From positions 1 to 34,324 of IMG/VR virus record IMGVR_UViG_3300005096_000522: 34,324 nucleotides of DNA; one strand, 5' to 3'. Numbering within the stretch: position 1 is the first letter of the stretch; each line of letters opens with the position of its first letter. Source of the stretch: a virus. Position numbers and translations under genes: made by a program. Positions 17,923-26,164 of this stretch are shown here, piece after piece. The notes below the pieces were generated by a model that did no database searches, had not been told where the DNA came from, and was given only the letters and a program-made list of their open reading frames with translations.

Positions 17923-19109
17923 CTGGTCCCTTTCCTGCTTCTCCCATATTTAATGGCTGTAAGTAAACATCTCCGTTGTCTATCGGATTCATATCCTCTT
18001 TTGCTCTTATATCATTTGCACTCAATACTCCCATATTGCGACCCATGTTGTAAGCTTCATAGCGAGACTTAGTGTCTCCTCTTAGAAGAGCATCTATGTT
18101 AAATTTTACATAATAATTTTTTTGCTCTGCCGATGTTAAAAGTTGGGTATTGATTGATTGTTCAATTCTAATAAGATAAGGTCTTAGGGAGTGGGTCACA
18201 AAATCTATAGATTGCTGTTCTATGTTACTAAAAGTTGCTTTTTCTAAATCTCCTATGAGGTGCGGAGGCACTCTATATATCCCGCATATCTCACTTTTCT
18301 GGAATTTTCTAGTTTCTAAAAACTGACTGTCTTCATTTGACATGCCAACTTGATGCCATTTTGTGCCCCCCCTCTAAAATTGCCGTCTTATGCGCATTAC
18401 TTGCGCCTTGATGTCTCTCTGCCCAACTATCTTTCAATCTCTTGTATGCAGTCTCACTTAATTCGGCTGGTATTTCCAAGACACCTCCAGGGGTTGCATT
18501 ATTGTTAAATAATTTCGCTCCATGTTTTTCAGTAGCTTTACTTAATCCTAATGTTTCCCTTTGTAAAGTAATAGGGGATACTCCTACAAAATTGTTTAGA
18601 GAAAATCCCATCACTTCAAATATCTCTTCTTTGGGAAATATCCATTTTTTACCAACTTCATCTATGTAAAAAAACTTAATAGTTCCATCTATTAGTCTTG
18701 TTTTTTGCATATTGATTGGATTTAATGCGATTAACTCTATGATTTTACCTGCATGATTTCTTATAATCTGAGAGTAATGATTTCCTCTTATCGCTATGTG
18801 TGCCACTATCGTTTCATAATAATTAAAAGCTATCGTTTCAGAATTTGGTTTTGCATGAATTAAATTGTATAGACTATGTGTTTTAGCTTTTATCTTCTTG
18901 TTGTCTTTTGCTTCATATAGATGAATAGGTAAGCCGCCAACCGACTCGCTTAAAACCCTAATACAAGCAAAAACAGTTGAAATCTCAAGGGCATTTGACA
19001 GTGTTATAGTTATTCCACTATCTGTTGTGGGTGCGAATAATTCACCTGTAGTCGCGTTTGATGCCTGAGTAACTTTTGCACGACCAAAATTGATACCAAA
19101 TATTTTCAA
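17906..19109 (-). pseudogene. Portal protein (HK97 family), interrupted by a +1 frameshift at a G7 tract
   Basis: Two frames together encode a whole HK97-type portal (about 400 residues). The first, from a TTG start at 19109, covers residues 1-247 (NALEISTVFACIRVLSESVGG, ALNPINM, TPGGVLEIP) and then runs into TGA. The second continues with QVGMSNEDSQFLETRKFQ, CGIYRVPPHLIGDL and the C-terminal clip/wing. The break lies at seven G on the minus strand (18366-18372). With six G the frame reads E-G-G-T-K-W-H-Q-V-G-M-S-N, exactly the expected portal core. So one G is in excess: a real mutation, a switchable tract, or a sequencing error. Without portal no DNA can be packaged. Confidence 0.85.
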
Positions 19110-19145
19110 CGATAAGCCTTTTTTGAGTTTCTTAGGGTATTGTAC

Positions 19146-19175
19146 AAAAAAGTTTAATCGGTTATCCGATTAAAC
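19146..19175 (-). terminator. Rho-independent-type terminator between terL and portal
   Basis: On the minus strand GTTTAATCGG-ATAA-CCGATTAAAC forms a perfect 10-bp stem with a 4-base loop, followed at once by six T (19146-19151). It begins 6 bases after the terL stop. The stem is AT-rich, so termination may be partial. It is the only clear terminator inside the 23-kb lytic block. I see no strong promoter between it and the portal start. Confidence 0.7.
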
Positions 19176-19180
19176 AGAAA

Positions 19181-20797
19181 TTAAATATATCTTATTCCTC
19201 TCTCTTCATATACACTTGTAATCTCTTCCGTCTTGCTTGATATCAGATATGCTAATACATTTATAAACGCAGCTGGTCCGTCTATCTTTGCATTTGGTCT
19301 TGATTTATTTGGTTTTATGTTACCGCTAGCATCGGTTAGGATTGATAGGTTGCTTATCATCCAGTTGAAAACTGGGTTGTTTGGGTGTATGATTTTTCCA
19401 TCTCTAACCAAATCAAGAAAATACTTTGTAGGGGTTGAAAGTGTCAAAAAACCTTGCCTAATAGGGATACAGCTGTCAAATCCAAACTCTTTTTCTAGTT
19501 TATTTACTATGACACCAGCTTTGTATGGGTCATAACAAAAAGCTTCACATGTAGGCAATTGTTTTTCTATGTCTGCACATATGAAATCATAATCTATGCT
19601 GTCGCCGTGGGTTGCAGTTATATATCCGTCTCGCACCCAGGCAGACAATGGCACTCTTAACTCTCGCTCTCTCTCGTATATCCTATTTTTAGGGATATAA
19701 AACTTTGGATTTAGATATATATACCCATTTTTTTCATATACAAAAACGCTAGAGCTAAAATCATCTGTGATGGACAAATCCTCTCCTATGATATTTGTCT
19801 CAAAAGGCACCATATCACCTGCACAGTCCATCCATTTATCATAAGGCAGATATGATTGTGCTGCATTGGTCCAACGATTTAACCTTTTTACCAAAAAGTT
19901 GTTAAGTTTTTCTGGCCGCTCTTTTGCCTCTTTTGCTGCTTGCGCAAATTCATCTTTACTGATGCTTATGCCATAATTTGGATTTGCATCCTCCCAGGTA
20001 CTCTCATCAAAAGGGTCATCTTTTGCCCTAGCCTCTGCTATAAAAGCAAAAAAGTTATCATCTTCTATAACTCCATCCAAAATCTGCTTTGCATATATAT
20101 ACAGATTGTAAGCTGGTGATTCTATATGAAACCCTGCGGTCGTGATAGACATCATGAGCGGTTGCTTTCTCGCACCCTGGGAACTCTTCACAACATCCCA
20201 AAGCCTGTCATCAGGATGTGCGTGATGTTCATCTGCTACGCCTACAGTTACATTTAAACCGTCTTCCGTTTCGCTATCTCGCCCTAGAGTTGAAAATGTT
20301 GTCTCATTTTTGGTAAAAGTTAGTTTAGAGTATGCTTCTTTTACATACTCTTTTAGTTCCTTATTGGAAGTTAGCATCTTCTCTGTGCCGTCCCAAGCTA
20401 ATTTAGCTTGAGACCTTTTAGTTGCGAAAAATACAACCTCGCCACCCTGTTCTCCTCTGACGATACTATCTGCGATGCTTATACCACTAACGAGAATAGT
20501 TTTGCCATTTTTTCTAGGCAAAAAGAAAAATACAGTATTAAATCTCCTTACCCACTCGCCTTTGGAGTTCAATTTTTCCCAGCCAAAGGCTATCATAACA
20601 ACTTTTTTTTGCCAATCTTCTAGCTTGATATATGTGCCTGCCCACTCTCCCTTGTAGTGTTTAAGCTGCTCGATGATTGCTATGTAAGCAAAGCCTAACT
20701 TTTTATTAAATCTAAGATTTGGCTTTTTACCACTTGCAACATCTGCTAAATCTTTTTTGTGTCTTAAAAATGTTTTTTCGTAGTAAGGTTTAGACAT
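19181..20797 (-). CDS. terL: Terminase large subunit
   Basis: 538 residues, usual for HK97/lambdoid-type TerL. The N-terminal ATPase has the deviant Walker A FLPRKNGKT (92-100) and Walker B VGVADE (185-190, D189/E190), followed by HHAHPDD. The motor coupling motif SITTAG is present. The nuclease domain begins after about residue 330 with EDLSITDDFSS. It pumps and cuts phage DNA at the portal. It overlaps the small terminase by 8 bases. Confidence 0.93.
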   Translation of the reverse strand: MSKPYYEKTFLRHKKDLADVASGKKPNLRFNKKLGFAYIAIIEQLKHYKGEWAGTYIKLEDWQKKVVMIAFGWEKLNSKGEWVRRFNTVFFFLPRKNGKTILVSGISIADSIVRGEQGGEVVFFATKRSQAKLAWDGTEKMLTSNKELKEYVKEAYSKLTFTKNETTFSTLGRDSETEDGLNVTVGVADEHHAHPDDRLWDVVKSSQGARKQPLMMSITTAGFHIESPAYNLYIYAKQILDGVIEDDNFFAFIAEARAKDDPFDESTWEDANPNYGISISKDEFAQAAKEAKERPEKLNNFLVKRLNRWTNAAQSYLPYDKWMDCAGDMVPFETNIIGEDLSITDDFSSSVFVYEKNGYIYLNPKFYIPKNRIYERERELRVPLSAWVRDGYITATHGDSIDYDFICADIEKQLPTCEAFCYDPYKAGVIVNKLEKEFGFDSCIPIRQGFLTLSTPTKYFLDLVRDGKIIHPNNPVFNWMISNLSILTDASGNIKPNKSRPNAKIDGPAAFINVLAYLISSKTEEITSVYEERGIRYI

Positions 20798-21350
20798 CTA
20801 TATCCCCGATTTGCAGATTTATATCTGCAACAAAATCAAAGATACTTGGTTGATCACCTCTCTTTTTACCTAATTTTATATTTAGATTTTTTCTACTTAT
20901 CATAGATAAACCAAGTTGGTTCGCATAAGTAAGCAATGTCTTTTGCGTCATCTGAAGTGCGTTGAATTTAGGATTTAGATAAGTAGCTAAAGTTTTAGGT
21001 GATCTAGATATAACATCTTCACGACTTAGCTCTGTCTCTAACTCTAGATATCTCTCATAAGCTTTTGCATATACAACTATCAAAGGTTCATCAACTGGGC
21101 TATAATGCTCCCCTAATTCCTCTTTTATCTCATCTATTTTTCTAAGAGCAATTTTACCCAAAATTTTTACATGTGCTTTCTTTTCCATGCTATTTGTGGA
21201 AACCCTGACAGCAGGCACATAACGCTTAAATTCTCCACTTTTGATTTTTTTGTTGATGGATGTATGGCTCACCCCAAACTCTTTAGCTATAGAGCGAATA
21301 GATGCAGAACTTCCCCCAACTCTGTCTTTTATAGCATCCCAATCAATCAT
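20790..21350 (-). CDS. terS: Terminase small subunit
   Basis: 186 residues. An N-terminal helix-turn-helix (about 12-40: SIRSIAKEFGVSHTSINKKIKSGEF) would bind the pac/cos site. The C-terminal helical part contains KTLATYLNPKFNALQMTQKTLLTYANQLGLS, as in P27/Terminase_4-type small subunits. Position directly upstream of terL confirms the role. Confidence 0.8.
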   Translation of the reverse strand: MIDWDAIKDRVGGSSASIRSIAKEFGVSHTSINKKIKSGEFKRYVPAVRVSTNSMEKKAHVKILGKIALRKIDEIKEELGEHYSPVDEPLIVVYAKAYERYLELETELSREDVISRSPKTLATYLNPKFNALQMTQKTLLTYANQLGLSMISRKNLNIKLGKKRGDQPSIFDFVADINLQIGDIDV

Positions 21351-21781
21351 CTAACCCTACCCCCTCGTGTAGAACTTTGTAAAAACTTGACACGGAGCTC
21401 GGTGCTAGCGTGTGAGAGCTGTGGAGATTTTACCACCCCTACCCTTGATTGTTTTTGGTTGTTTGTTTTGATATTGTGGCAGGAAGTGCAGAGACTTTGT
21501 AAGTTTTTTAGAGATAACTTTACTCCACCATCTTTTATTTCTTGGATGTGATCTACTATGTTGGCGGGGTGGCCGCACATCTTACAAAGTGGAAATCTTG
21601 AGAGTTGCAAACCTCTTACTCTTCTCCACTCTCTGCTATGATAGAACTTATCGCTCTCTTTGTTTCGGTAGTTCTTGTCATACTCTCTTGTTTTTGTTTG
21701 CTTACACTTTGGACAGCCACTTTTATTATCTTTTGTCTTGGTATATAATCCGTGTATCAGACATATTCGTTTTACAATCAT
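21347..21781 (-). CDS. HNH endonuclease next to terminase (HK97 gp74-type)
   Basis: 144 residues from the ATG at 21779-21781, preferred over an upstream TTG because it overlaps the previous stop as ATGA. HNH core: CKMC (66-69), VDH (76-78), N93 and CTSCHN (98-103), i.e. a zinc-bound beta-beta-alpha metal nuclease. An extra N-terminal CPKC pair (23-26) may bind another zinc. In HK97-like phages an HNH protein encoded beside terminase is needed for specific DNA cutting during packaging; that function is inferred here. The Ser/Arg-rich tail overlaps terS by 4 bases. Confidence 0.88.
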   Translation of the reverse strand: MIVKRICLIHGLYTKTKDNKSGCPKCKQTKTREYDKNYRNKESDKFYHSREWRRVRGLQLSRFPLCKMCGHPANIVDHIQEIKDGGVKLSLKNLQSLCTSCHNIKTNNQKQSRVGVVKSPQLSHASTELRVKFLQSSTRGGRVR

Positions 21782-22053
21782 TTCCAAAATCCTATCGTAC
21801 AATTTTTCGATAATTTATATTTATAATCATATTTTTGAGAATCACCATCTTCTATCTTGTAAGAGATAAACCCTTGTTCAATCAGCTTTCTAACCTCTGA
21901 AATAACTTTTACAAAGATAAATCCATTAACTTCTCTTATCTGTGCATTGAGCTGAGTACCTTGTTTATATGCTATTCTAAAGTATTCTTTATTCAATCCA
22001 AAATATCCTGCAAGATAACTCCCTAAAACTTCTCCATCTAAAAAAGCACTCAT
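21778..22053 (-). CDS. Small phage protein, unknown
   Basis: 91 residues, no recognised domain. It starts MSAFLDGEVLGSYLAGYFGLN and ends in a basic KYKLSKNCTIGFWK. The middle (VNGFIFVKVISEVRKLIEQGFISYKIEDG) could be a winged-helix hairpin. Overlaps of 4 bases with both neighbours show it is part of the replication-to-packaging operon. Confidence 0.6.
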   Translation of the reverse strand: MSAFLDGEVLGSYLAGYFGLNKEYFRIAYKQGTQLNAQIREVNGFIFVKVISEVRKLIEQGFISYKIEDGDSQKYDYKYKLSKNCTIGFWK

Positions 22054-22850
22054 GCTACTCTCATCTTTTTGGTGATTATAATCTCTCCAAGTGCTAACAT
22101 CTTTGTAAACCTCTCTTTGCTTATAGTGTATTTGATATTGTCATCTGTGATTACTGTACTTTTTTCTTGATCGTAATATCCAACTATCAGCTTGCCATCT
22201 TTTTTTATTTTGATTTGGGGATTGAGATAGTTTAGATATGCTTGTTGCTTCATAAAGTTTGTGAGATTGTATGTTTTACCATTTATCCTTGGGTCATTTG
22301 CATGTAGCATGTATGCGTAAGCCATATCGTTATAAGATATATGCAAATGATTTTTTATATATTCCTGATATGCTAACTCTTTATTGCCTGTAAACTTACA
22401 AGAGAATCTACATCTTAGATACATATCTTCAAAATCTTTGTCAAAAAAATTAACTTGGTCTTTATTATTATATATATTAAATACTTTGTTCGGTTGGTGT
22501 TCGGTGCCTTCCTTTAATTCCCCTAAATATTGGGTTTTGTGGGTGTTCGTTTCGTTCGGTTGCTGTTCGGCTTGACTTTGAGCGTAGTTATAGTGTTGTC
22601 TGTTTTTTATACTCCAGTGTGCCAAAAACAAATCTATCTCTTTGTCAAATTCATTTATCCAACTATGTGCTGTAGAAGAACTTATTTCCCACGAGGTTGC
22701 ATAAAATCTAATACTATTGTGGTCACCATGCTCCATATCGTCCCAGTACTCCATAAATGCACGAGCTTTTTTCCTGCCTCTTACACCTCTTTTCATCTTT
22801 AGTTGCTGTATATAATCTGTTGGGTATGTTTTATAATTCAATCTCATCAA
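22050..22850 (-). CDS. Putative replication initiator or helicase loader
   Basis: 266 residues. The N-terminal winged-helix region (about 25-80: RGRKKARAFMEYWDDMEHG...YATSWEISSSTAHSWINEFDKEI) resembles N-terminal DNA-binding domains of phage replication proteins. A Gln/Asn-rich linker follows, then a C-terminal part with the conserved-looking YLRCRFSCKFTGNKELAYQEYIKNHL. It lies directly downstream of dnaB with a 4-base overlap, the usual place for lambda-O/P or DnaD-like partners. Loader activity is inferred from position. Confidence 0.55.
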   Translation of the reverse strand: MMRLNYKTYPTDYIQQLKMKRGVRGRKKARAFMEYWDDMEHGDHNSIRFYATSWEISSSTAHSWINEFDKEIDLFLAHWSIKNRQHYNYAQSQAEQQPNETNTHKTQYLGELKEGTEHQPNKVFNIYNNKDQVNFFDKDFEDMYLRCRFSCKFTGNKELAYQEYIKNHLHISYNDMAYAYMLHANDPRINGKTYNLTNFMKQQAYLNYLNPQIKIKKDGKLIVGYYDQEKSTVITDDNIKYTISKERFTKMLALGEIIITKKMRVA

Positions 22851-24187
22851 ATCACACCGCCCATGTTTAGAACTTTGCCTTCATACTCGTACACTTGGAC
22901 GGGTACATCTGTAAAGCAAGTATGAGGACCATCGAAGAAGCATCTAGCACAACCACTTCTGCCGTCTCTGTTTTTTAAAACGATTATCTCTGCTGGGTTT
23001 ATGGGCTGTTCTGGTATGCTTGGGTCGTTTCTGTTGTAGTAGCTCTCTCTGTGGAGGGCTAAGACTATCTCTGCGTCTTCTTCTACTGCTCCACTCTCTC
23101 TTATATTACTTAGAAGTGGGCGTTTATTTTGTTGAGTTTCATTTGCTCTATTTAGTTGAGAAAGCAAGAAGACAGCTACTCCGTACTCTTTTGCTGTTTT
23201 TTTGATTAGTTTTGTTATCTCACTTACCTCTTGTGGGATATTTTTGCCATCTTTTTTGATGTATCTTAGGTGGTCTATGATCCAGTACTTTACATGTGGG
23301 TTTTTTCTAAAAACTATGCTTGCTTTTGCTACAAGCTGGTGGATGCTGATGTAGCTTTCATCGTGGATGATGATGTTTTTGCTATATCTTAATTCTTTTA
23401 GAGATTTTGCAAATCTTGCAGGATTTTTCATCAATCCTCTTTTTATGTCACTCAAGCTTTCATCTGCTCTTTGGGCGTGCAGTCGGCGGATTATCTGCGT
23501 GTCGCTCATCTCTAGGCTGTCAAAAAGGACACCATCGCCGTTTTTATCGGCATAATTTGTTATAGTGGTAGCAAAGCTAGTCTTTCCCATGCTAGGTCTT
23601 GCCGCTACTACTACCAAATCACCTGGACTAAAAGCACCGACTATGTTGTCAAGTGAGCCAATCCCACTTTTATATCCAACATAATCTTTATATTCGCGTG
23701 CTTCTTTGAATTCTTTTTCAAATTCGTCAACTATCTTTTTTATATTTTTCGACTTTTTAGAGATGGATTTGTCAGCGATTTCATTTATAGTTTTGCTCAT
23801 AAAGCCTAGTATATCGTACACCTCTTCACTTGCACCTAGCTTGTTCTTGACCTCGCTCATCATCTCGACTGTCTCTCGTCTTTGGCTTTTATCTCTCAAT
23901 TCTTCTATATATCCATCTAGGTTTGGGAGTGGATTTGTCGAGGTTATCTCAAGCATAGCATTTTCATCCCAACGGTTTTGCTTTTGCAGCTCCATCGCGA
24001 TGAACTCTTCATCTATGGGTTTTTCTGCTTTTTCGAGTTCAACCATCGTCTCATATATATAGCGGTGAGCTGGCAGATAGAAGTCATCGGCGGAAAGTTT
24101 GTGCAAATTTAGCAAGAAAATATTTGGATTGAAGAAAAAAGAGGACAAAACTGCTCTTTCTATGTTTATATTGTGCAAATTATTCAT
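22847..24187 (-). CDS. dnaB: Replicative DNA helicase, DnaB family
   Basis: 446 residues, the normal DnaB length. The N-terminal helical domain starts NINIERAVLSSFFFNP (DnaB_N). The RecA-like motor has Walker A ARPSMGKTS (196-204), SLEMSD (224-229), Walker B YWIIDHL (301-307), LLSQLNR and the C-terminal LSNIRESGAVEEDAEIVLALHR motif. It unwinds phage DNA at the replication fork and supports autonomous theta-type replication. Encoded in the early part of the leftward operon. Confidence 0.95.
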   Translation of the reverse strand: MNNLHNINIERAVLSSFFFNPNIFLLNLHKLSADDFYLPAHRYIYETMVELEKAEKPIDEEFIAMELQKQNRWDENAMLEITSTNPLPNLDGYIEELRDKSQRRETVEMMSEVKNKLGASEEVYDILGFMSKTINEIADKSISKKSKNIKKIVDEFEKEFKEAREYKDYVGYKSGIGSLDNIVGAFSPGDLVVVAARPSMGKTSFATTITNYADKNGDGVLFDSLEMSDTQIIRRLHAQRADESLSDIKRGLMKNPARFAKSLKELRYSKNIIIHDESYISIHQLVAKASIVFRKNPHVKYWIIDHLRYIKKDGKNIPQEVSEITKLIKKTAKEYGVAVFLLSQLNRANETQQNKRPLLSNIRESGAVEEDAEIVLALHRESYYNRNDPSIPEQPINPAEIIVLKNRDGRSGCARCFFDGPHTCFTDVPVQVYEYEGKVLNMGGVI

Positions 24188-24429
24188 CTAACACTTCTAG
24201 AGAAATGGATTCTGTTTTTTTCTAACTTATCGGGCGGTATGAGGTACTTGCAATACTGTTTGCCCTCAACTGGCACGGATTCGACATCAAAACCCTGCTC
24301 TAAGAGTTCAGGTACTCGGCTTCGTAGATTGTTGGATATAAATCTCTGGCACGCTTCGGCTGCACTTAGTGGTCCTTGATTTAAAAGGTGTTGTACTATC
24401 CTATATGCTTCACTATCTCTTTTTATCAT
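24184..24429 (-). CDS. Small winged-helix DNA-binding protein (HTH_39-like)
   Basis: 81 residues. IVQHLLNQGPLSAAEACQRFISNNLRSRVPELLEQGFDVES is the compact HTH found in many phage early genes; the remainder forms the wing. RBS AAAGGAGG lies before ATG 24429. It could be a local regulator or replication accessory; no target site was identified. Confidence 0.7.
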   Translation of the reverse strand: MIKRDSEAYRIVQHLLNQGPLSAAEACQRFISNNLRSRVPELLEQGFDVESVPVEGKQYCKYLIPPDKLEKNRIHFSRSVR

Positions 24430-24551
24430 CTTACTGCCTCCTTTAGCCTTTTTCGTAGGTAGGTAATCAAAATTATCTTATCACTTGTGTTTTTTGCTGA
24501 ATTTTTCACAGCTTGAATTTGTGATAAAATCTTTTCAACCGATAAATTCAT
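24426..24551 (-). CDS. Small helical peptide gene (41 aa)
   Basis: ATG at 24549-24551 lies inside the end of the CII-like gene and the stop TGA (24426-24428) overlaps the next ATG, so it exactly fills the apparent gap. The product MNLSVEKILSQ...TYLRKRLKEAVR is amphipathic and basic at the end. Its coding sequence carries the ribosome site of the next gene, so translation would couple the two. No strong ribosome site of its own is visible. Confidence 0.5.
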   Translation of the reverse strand: MNLSVEKILSQIQAVKNSAKNTSDKIILITYLRKRLKEAVR

Positions 24552-25041
24552 CTAGTTTATTTTCTATCGCTCTTAGTTGTTTTCGCATATCCATGGCAAT
24601 TCTCTTTATCCTTTTTGCCTCTTTTTCGTCTATCACCCCGTCTTCTAGGTCAGCTACTACTTCATCAGCTAGAAGTCCTAACATTCCTTGTATCTCAAGT
24701 ACTCCTATCTGCATAGATACTTCTACGGCTTGGATAGTTTCATCTGCTTTTGGCGTTGGCTTGATAAAAAAGCCAAATTTGCTGACAAGAGCGTCTAGGA
24801 TGCTCTTTTGCTCCTCTTTGTCCATCTCGCCTAGCATGATGAGCAGTTCGTCAAGTTTTATGAATTTTGTAGTTTCGTTTGAGGAGAGTCTTTTGTAAAG
24901 CTGTATGTTTTTGGTTTTTCCGCATAGTCCTAGGACTTCCGCCATGTAGCTCACGCCATTGATATCGTTCTTTTTTCCAAATGCCGTTATATTCTCTTTG
25001 ATGATATCGTAGAGAAACGGATCCTTGTAAATGTTGTGCAT
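24535..25041 (-). CDS. Putative phage CII-family regulator, first gene of the leftward operon
   Basis: 168 residues from the ATG at 25039-25041, which has AAGGG upstream; an in-frame TTG 36 bases earlier is less likely. MHNIYKDPFLYDIIKENITAFGKKN..VSYMAEVLGLCGKTKNIQLYKRLS followed by IKLDELLIMLGEMDKEEQKSILDALVSKFGF resembles P2-type CII proteins, which combine a lambda-repressor-like HTH with a helical C-terminus. The C-terminal 60 residues are Asp/Glu/Arg-rich helix. It would be expressed from the repressible promoter at 25148-25176. Function is inferred from weak family resemblance and position. Confidence 0.5.
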   Translation of the reverse strand: MHNIYKDPFLYDIIKENITAFGKKNDINGVSYMAEVLGLCGKTKNIQLYKRLSSNETTKFIKLDELLIMLGEMDKEEQKSILDALVSKFGFFIKPTPKADETIQAVEVSMQIGVLEIQGMLGLLADEVVADLEDGVIDEKEAKRIKRIAMDMRKQLRAIENKLDEFIG

Positions 25042-25147
25042 ATCCAACCCTTTGTGATACTTCAAGACAACCTGCAAAAGGGTTGAAAAATTTGCAGGCT
25101 GACTTGAAGTATCAAAAATTTACAAATGTTTCCACTTGCATTTTGGA

Positions 25148-25176
25148 ATTATAGACAGTTTTGTCTTTTTTGTCAA
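25148..25176 (-). promoter_or_regulatory. Leftward early promoter (pL-like), consensus sigma-70
   Basis: Reading on the minus strand: TTGACA (25171-25176), a 17-bp spacer, and TATAAT (25148-25153). Both boxes match the consensus perfectly. It lies about 107 bases upstream of the CII-like ATG and can drive the whole minus-strand lytic block. Operators cover the -35 edge and the spacer, so repressor binding should block RNA polymerase. Confidence 0.9.
25153..25166. promoter_or_regulatory. Second, degenerate operator in the leftward promoter spacer
   Basis: AGACA-GTTT-TGTCT, an inverted repeat with the same half-site but a spacer one base longer. It lies in the same place, between -35 and -10, as the operator at 28209-28221 in the rightward promoter. 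Probably a weaker site. Confidence 0.55.
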
Positions 25177-25188
25177 GACATAATGTCT
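25176..25188. promoter_or_regulatory. Repressor operator at the leftward promoter
   Basis: AGACATAATGTCT, a perfect 6-1-6 palindrome touching the -35 box. It matches the operators in front of the repressor gene (28187-28199, 28209-28221, 28230-28242). This shared motif 3 kb apart is the main evidence that the CI-like repressor controls this promoter. Confidence 0.85.
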
Positions 25189-25287
25189 TTTATTCTAATA
25201 CAAAATGTTATTTTTTTGAGAAAAAAGCCTGTTTATTGTTTGTTTAATGATTATTGAAGTAAAATAAAAAGAAAAGGGGTTGCAGAT

Positions 25288-25344
25288 ATGGAGTTTGAAA
25301 ATCAGATTAAAAAGTTATCGGACAGAATAGAAATAAGTAAGTAA
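25288..25344 (+). CDS. 18-residue ORF, possibly the N-terminal remnant of a restriction-endonuclease-like gene
   Basis: MEFENQIKKLSDRIEISK, preceded by AAAAGGGG and a TAAAAT -10-like box (25260-25265), stops 1 base before the DUF4760 gene. The sequence resembles the first residues of HSDR_N_2-type proteins (typically ...QIxxLAxRIxKxK... before TEEATKNA). It may be a leftover start from an earlier cargo gene, or a leader that couples translation of the next gene. Too short to be sure. Confidence 0.35.
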   Translation: MEFENQIKKLSDRIEISK

Positions 25345-25345
25345 A

Positions 25346-25966
25346 ATGAATGATAAAATTGAATGCTCTAAGCACGTTATTAAATATATTACTAATCATA
25401 TACATCTTCAAAGTATATTTTATATGGCAGCAATGATTTCGGTTGTCATTGTTGCATCACAGTTTAGATATACTACCAAATGGAATAAAAAACAATTGAC
25501 TATAAAAATGTTATATGAACTAAAAGATAGTTTAAAACTTCATTTTGACTTCTTGCATAAAACTTTTAAATATAGAGATTTAACAGAACCTATTAGTTGT
25601 AAAACTATACATAAAGCAATGGGTGAATTTTTAGAAGATGAGGCAAGAACTGAAGAAGATTGTAAAGCAAGTGAAATAGTAAATATTTCTGGTAGAAAAT
25701 TTGTTTATCATAGCGAGGATAACGAAGATGGAAAAAATATAAAGCTTAAGCTAGGACATTTTTTAAATGATCTTGAAGCATTTGCAACAGCTGTAAATGA
25801 TGGAACTTTTGACGAGAAACAGTCTAAAAGATTGATGAGAGGCATAATCGTAAGAGCTTATAAATATTTTAAACCATATGTCATACATCTAAGAGGTGAC
25901 CACAAAGAGGTCAGCCAACTTGCGTATAAAGAGTTGTTTATGTTGGGTGAAAAATGGAGTGAATAG
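25346..25966 (+). CDS. Membrane protein with DUF4760-like cytoplasmic region (lysogenic cargo candidate)
   Basis: 206 residues: one membrane segment (about 22-40, SIFYMAAMISVVIVASQFRY), then a soluble helical domain with KWNKKQLTIKMLYEL, a CKTIHKAMGEFLEDEA stretch, LGHFLNDLEAFATAVNDGTFDEKQSKRLMRG and YKYFKPYVIHLR. This arrangement resembles DUF4760 proteins, whose function is unknown. It is transcribed away from the leftward promoter, in the middle of the immunity region, AT-rich, and ends before a strong bidirectional terminator. Such placement suggests a gene expressed in the lysogen, for example superinfection exclusion (inference). Confidence 0.6.
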   Translation: MNDKIECSKHVIKYITNHIHLQSIFYMAAMISVVIVASQFRYTTKWNKKQLTIKMLYELKDSLKLHFDFLHKTFKYRDLTEPISCKTIHKAMGEFLEDEARTEEDCKASEIVNISGRKFVYHSEDNEDGKNIKLKLGHFLNDLEAFATAVNDGTFDEKQSKRLMRGIIVRAYKYFKPYVIHLRGDHKEVSQLAYKELFMLGEKWSE

Positions 25967-26040
25967 ATTATACTTAAGCTTTAATTTAGTTAAATTAGCT
26001 TAAAATATGGAAGATGGATACATAAAAAAGGAGTTGAATG

Positions 26041-26103
26041 ATGTACTTATACACAGACAGTAAAAACTTAGGCAGGATAATTGAAGAGTGGCCATCGTGC
26101 TAA
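26041..26103 (+). CDS. Short ORF (20 aa) with strong ribosome site, just before a terminator
   Basis: MYLYTDSKNLGRIIEEWPSC, with AAGGAG 7 bases before the ATG at 26041 (an adjacent ATG lies at 26038). It begins about 70 bases after the DUF4760 stop, behind an imperfect AT-rich hairpin (about 25988-26013), and is followed at 26118 by a terminator. It could be a real micropeptide or the start of an eroded gene. The rest of 25967-26397 holds the terminator, a gene remnant and one inverted repeat. Confidence 0.35.
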   Translation: MYLYTDSKNLGRIIEEWPSC

Positions 26104-26117
26104 TCCACTAAACTATA

Positions 26118-26157
26118 AAAAACCTCAGACTGGTTAAAATCGGTCTGAGGTTTTTTT
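26118..26157. terminator. Bidirectional intrinsic terminator between DUF4760 and Abi genes
   Basis: AACCTCAGACTG and CGGTCTGAGGTT pair over 12 bp with one G-U and a short loop. A T7 run follows on the plus strand and the mirror A-run precedes it, giving a T-run on the minus strand. It can end both the rightward DUF4760 transcript and the leftward cI-Abi transcript. Confidence 0.88.
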
Positions 26158-26164
26158 GTTTTAA

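Noticed and set aside
21779-21802. TTG at 21802 as start of the HNH gene
   Set aside because: The ATG at 21779-21781 overlaps the upstream stop as ATGA, like nearly all neighbours, so the longer form is unlikely.
26086-26122. On the minus strand TATAGTTTAGTGGATTAGCACG resembles the D-arm of a tRNA
   Set aside because: No matching acceptor, anticodon or T-arm can be built around it, so I do not call a tRNA or a second attachment site.
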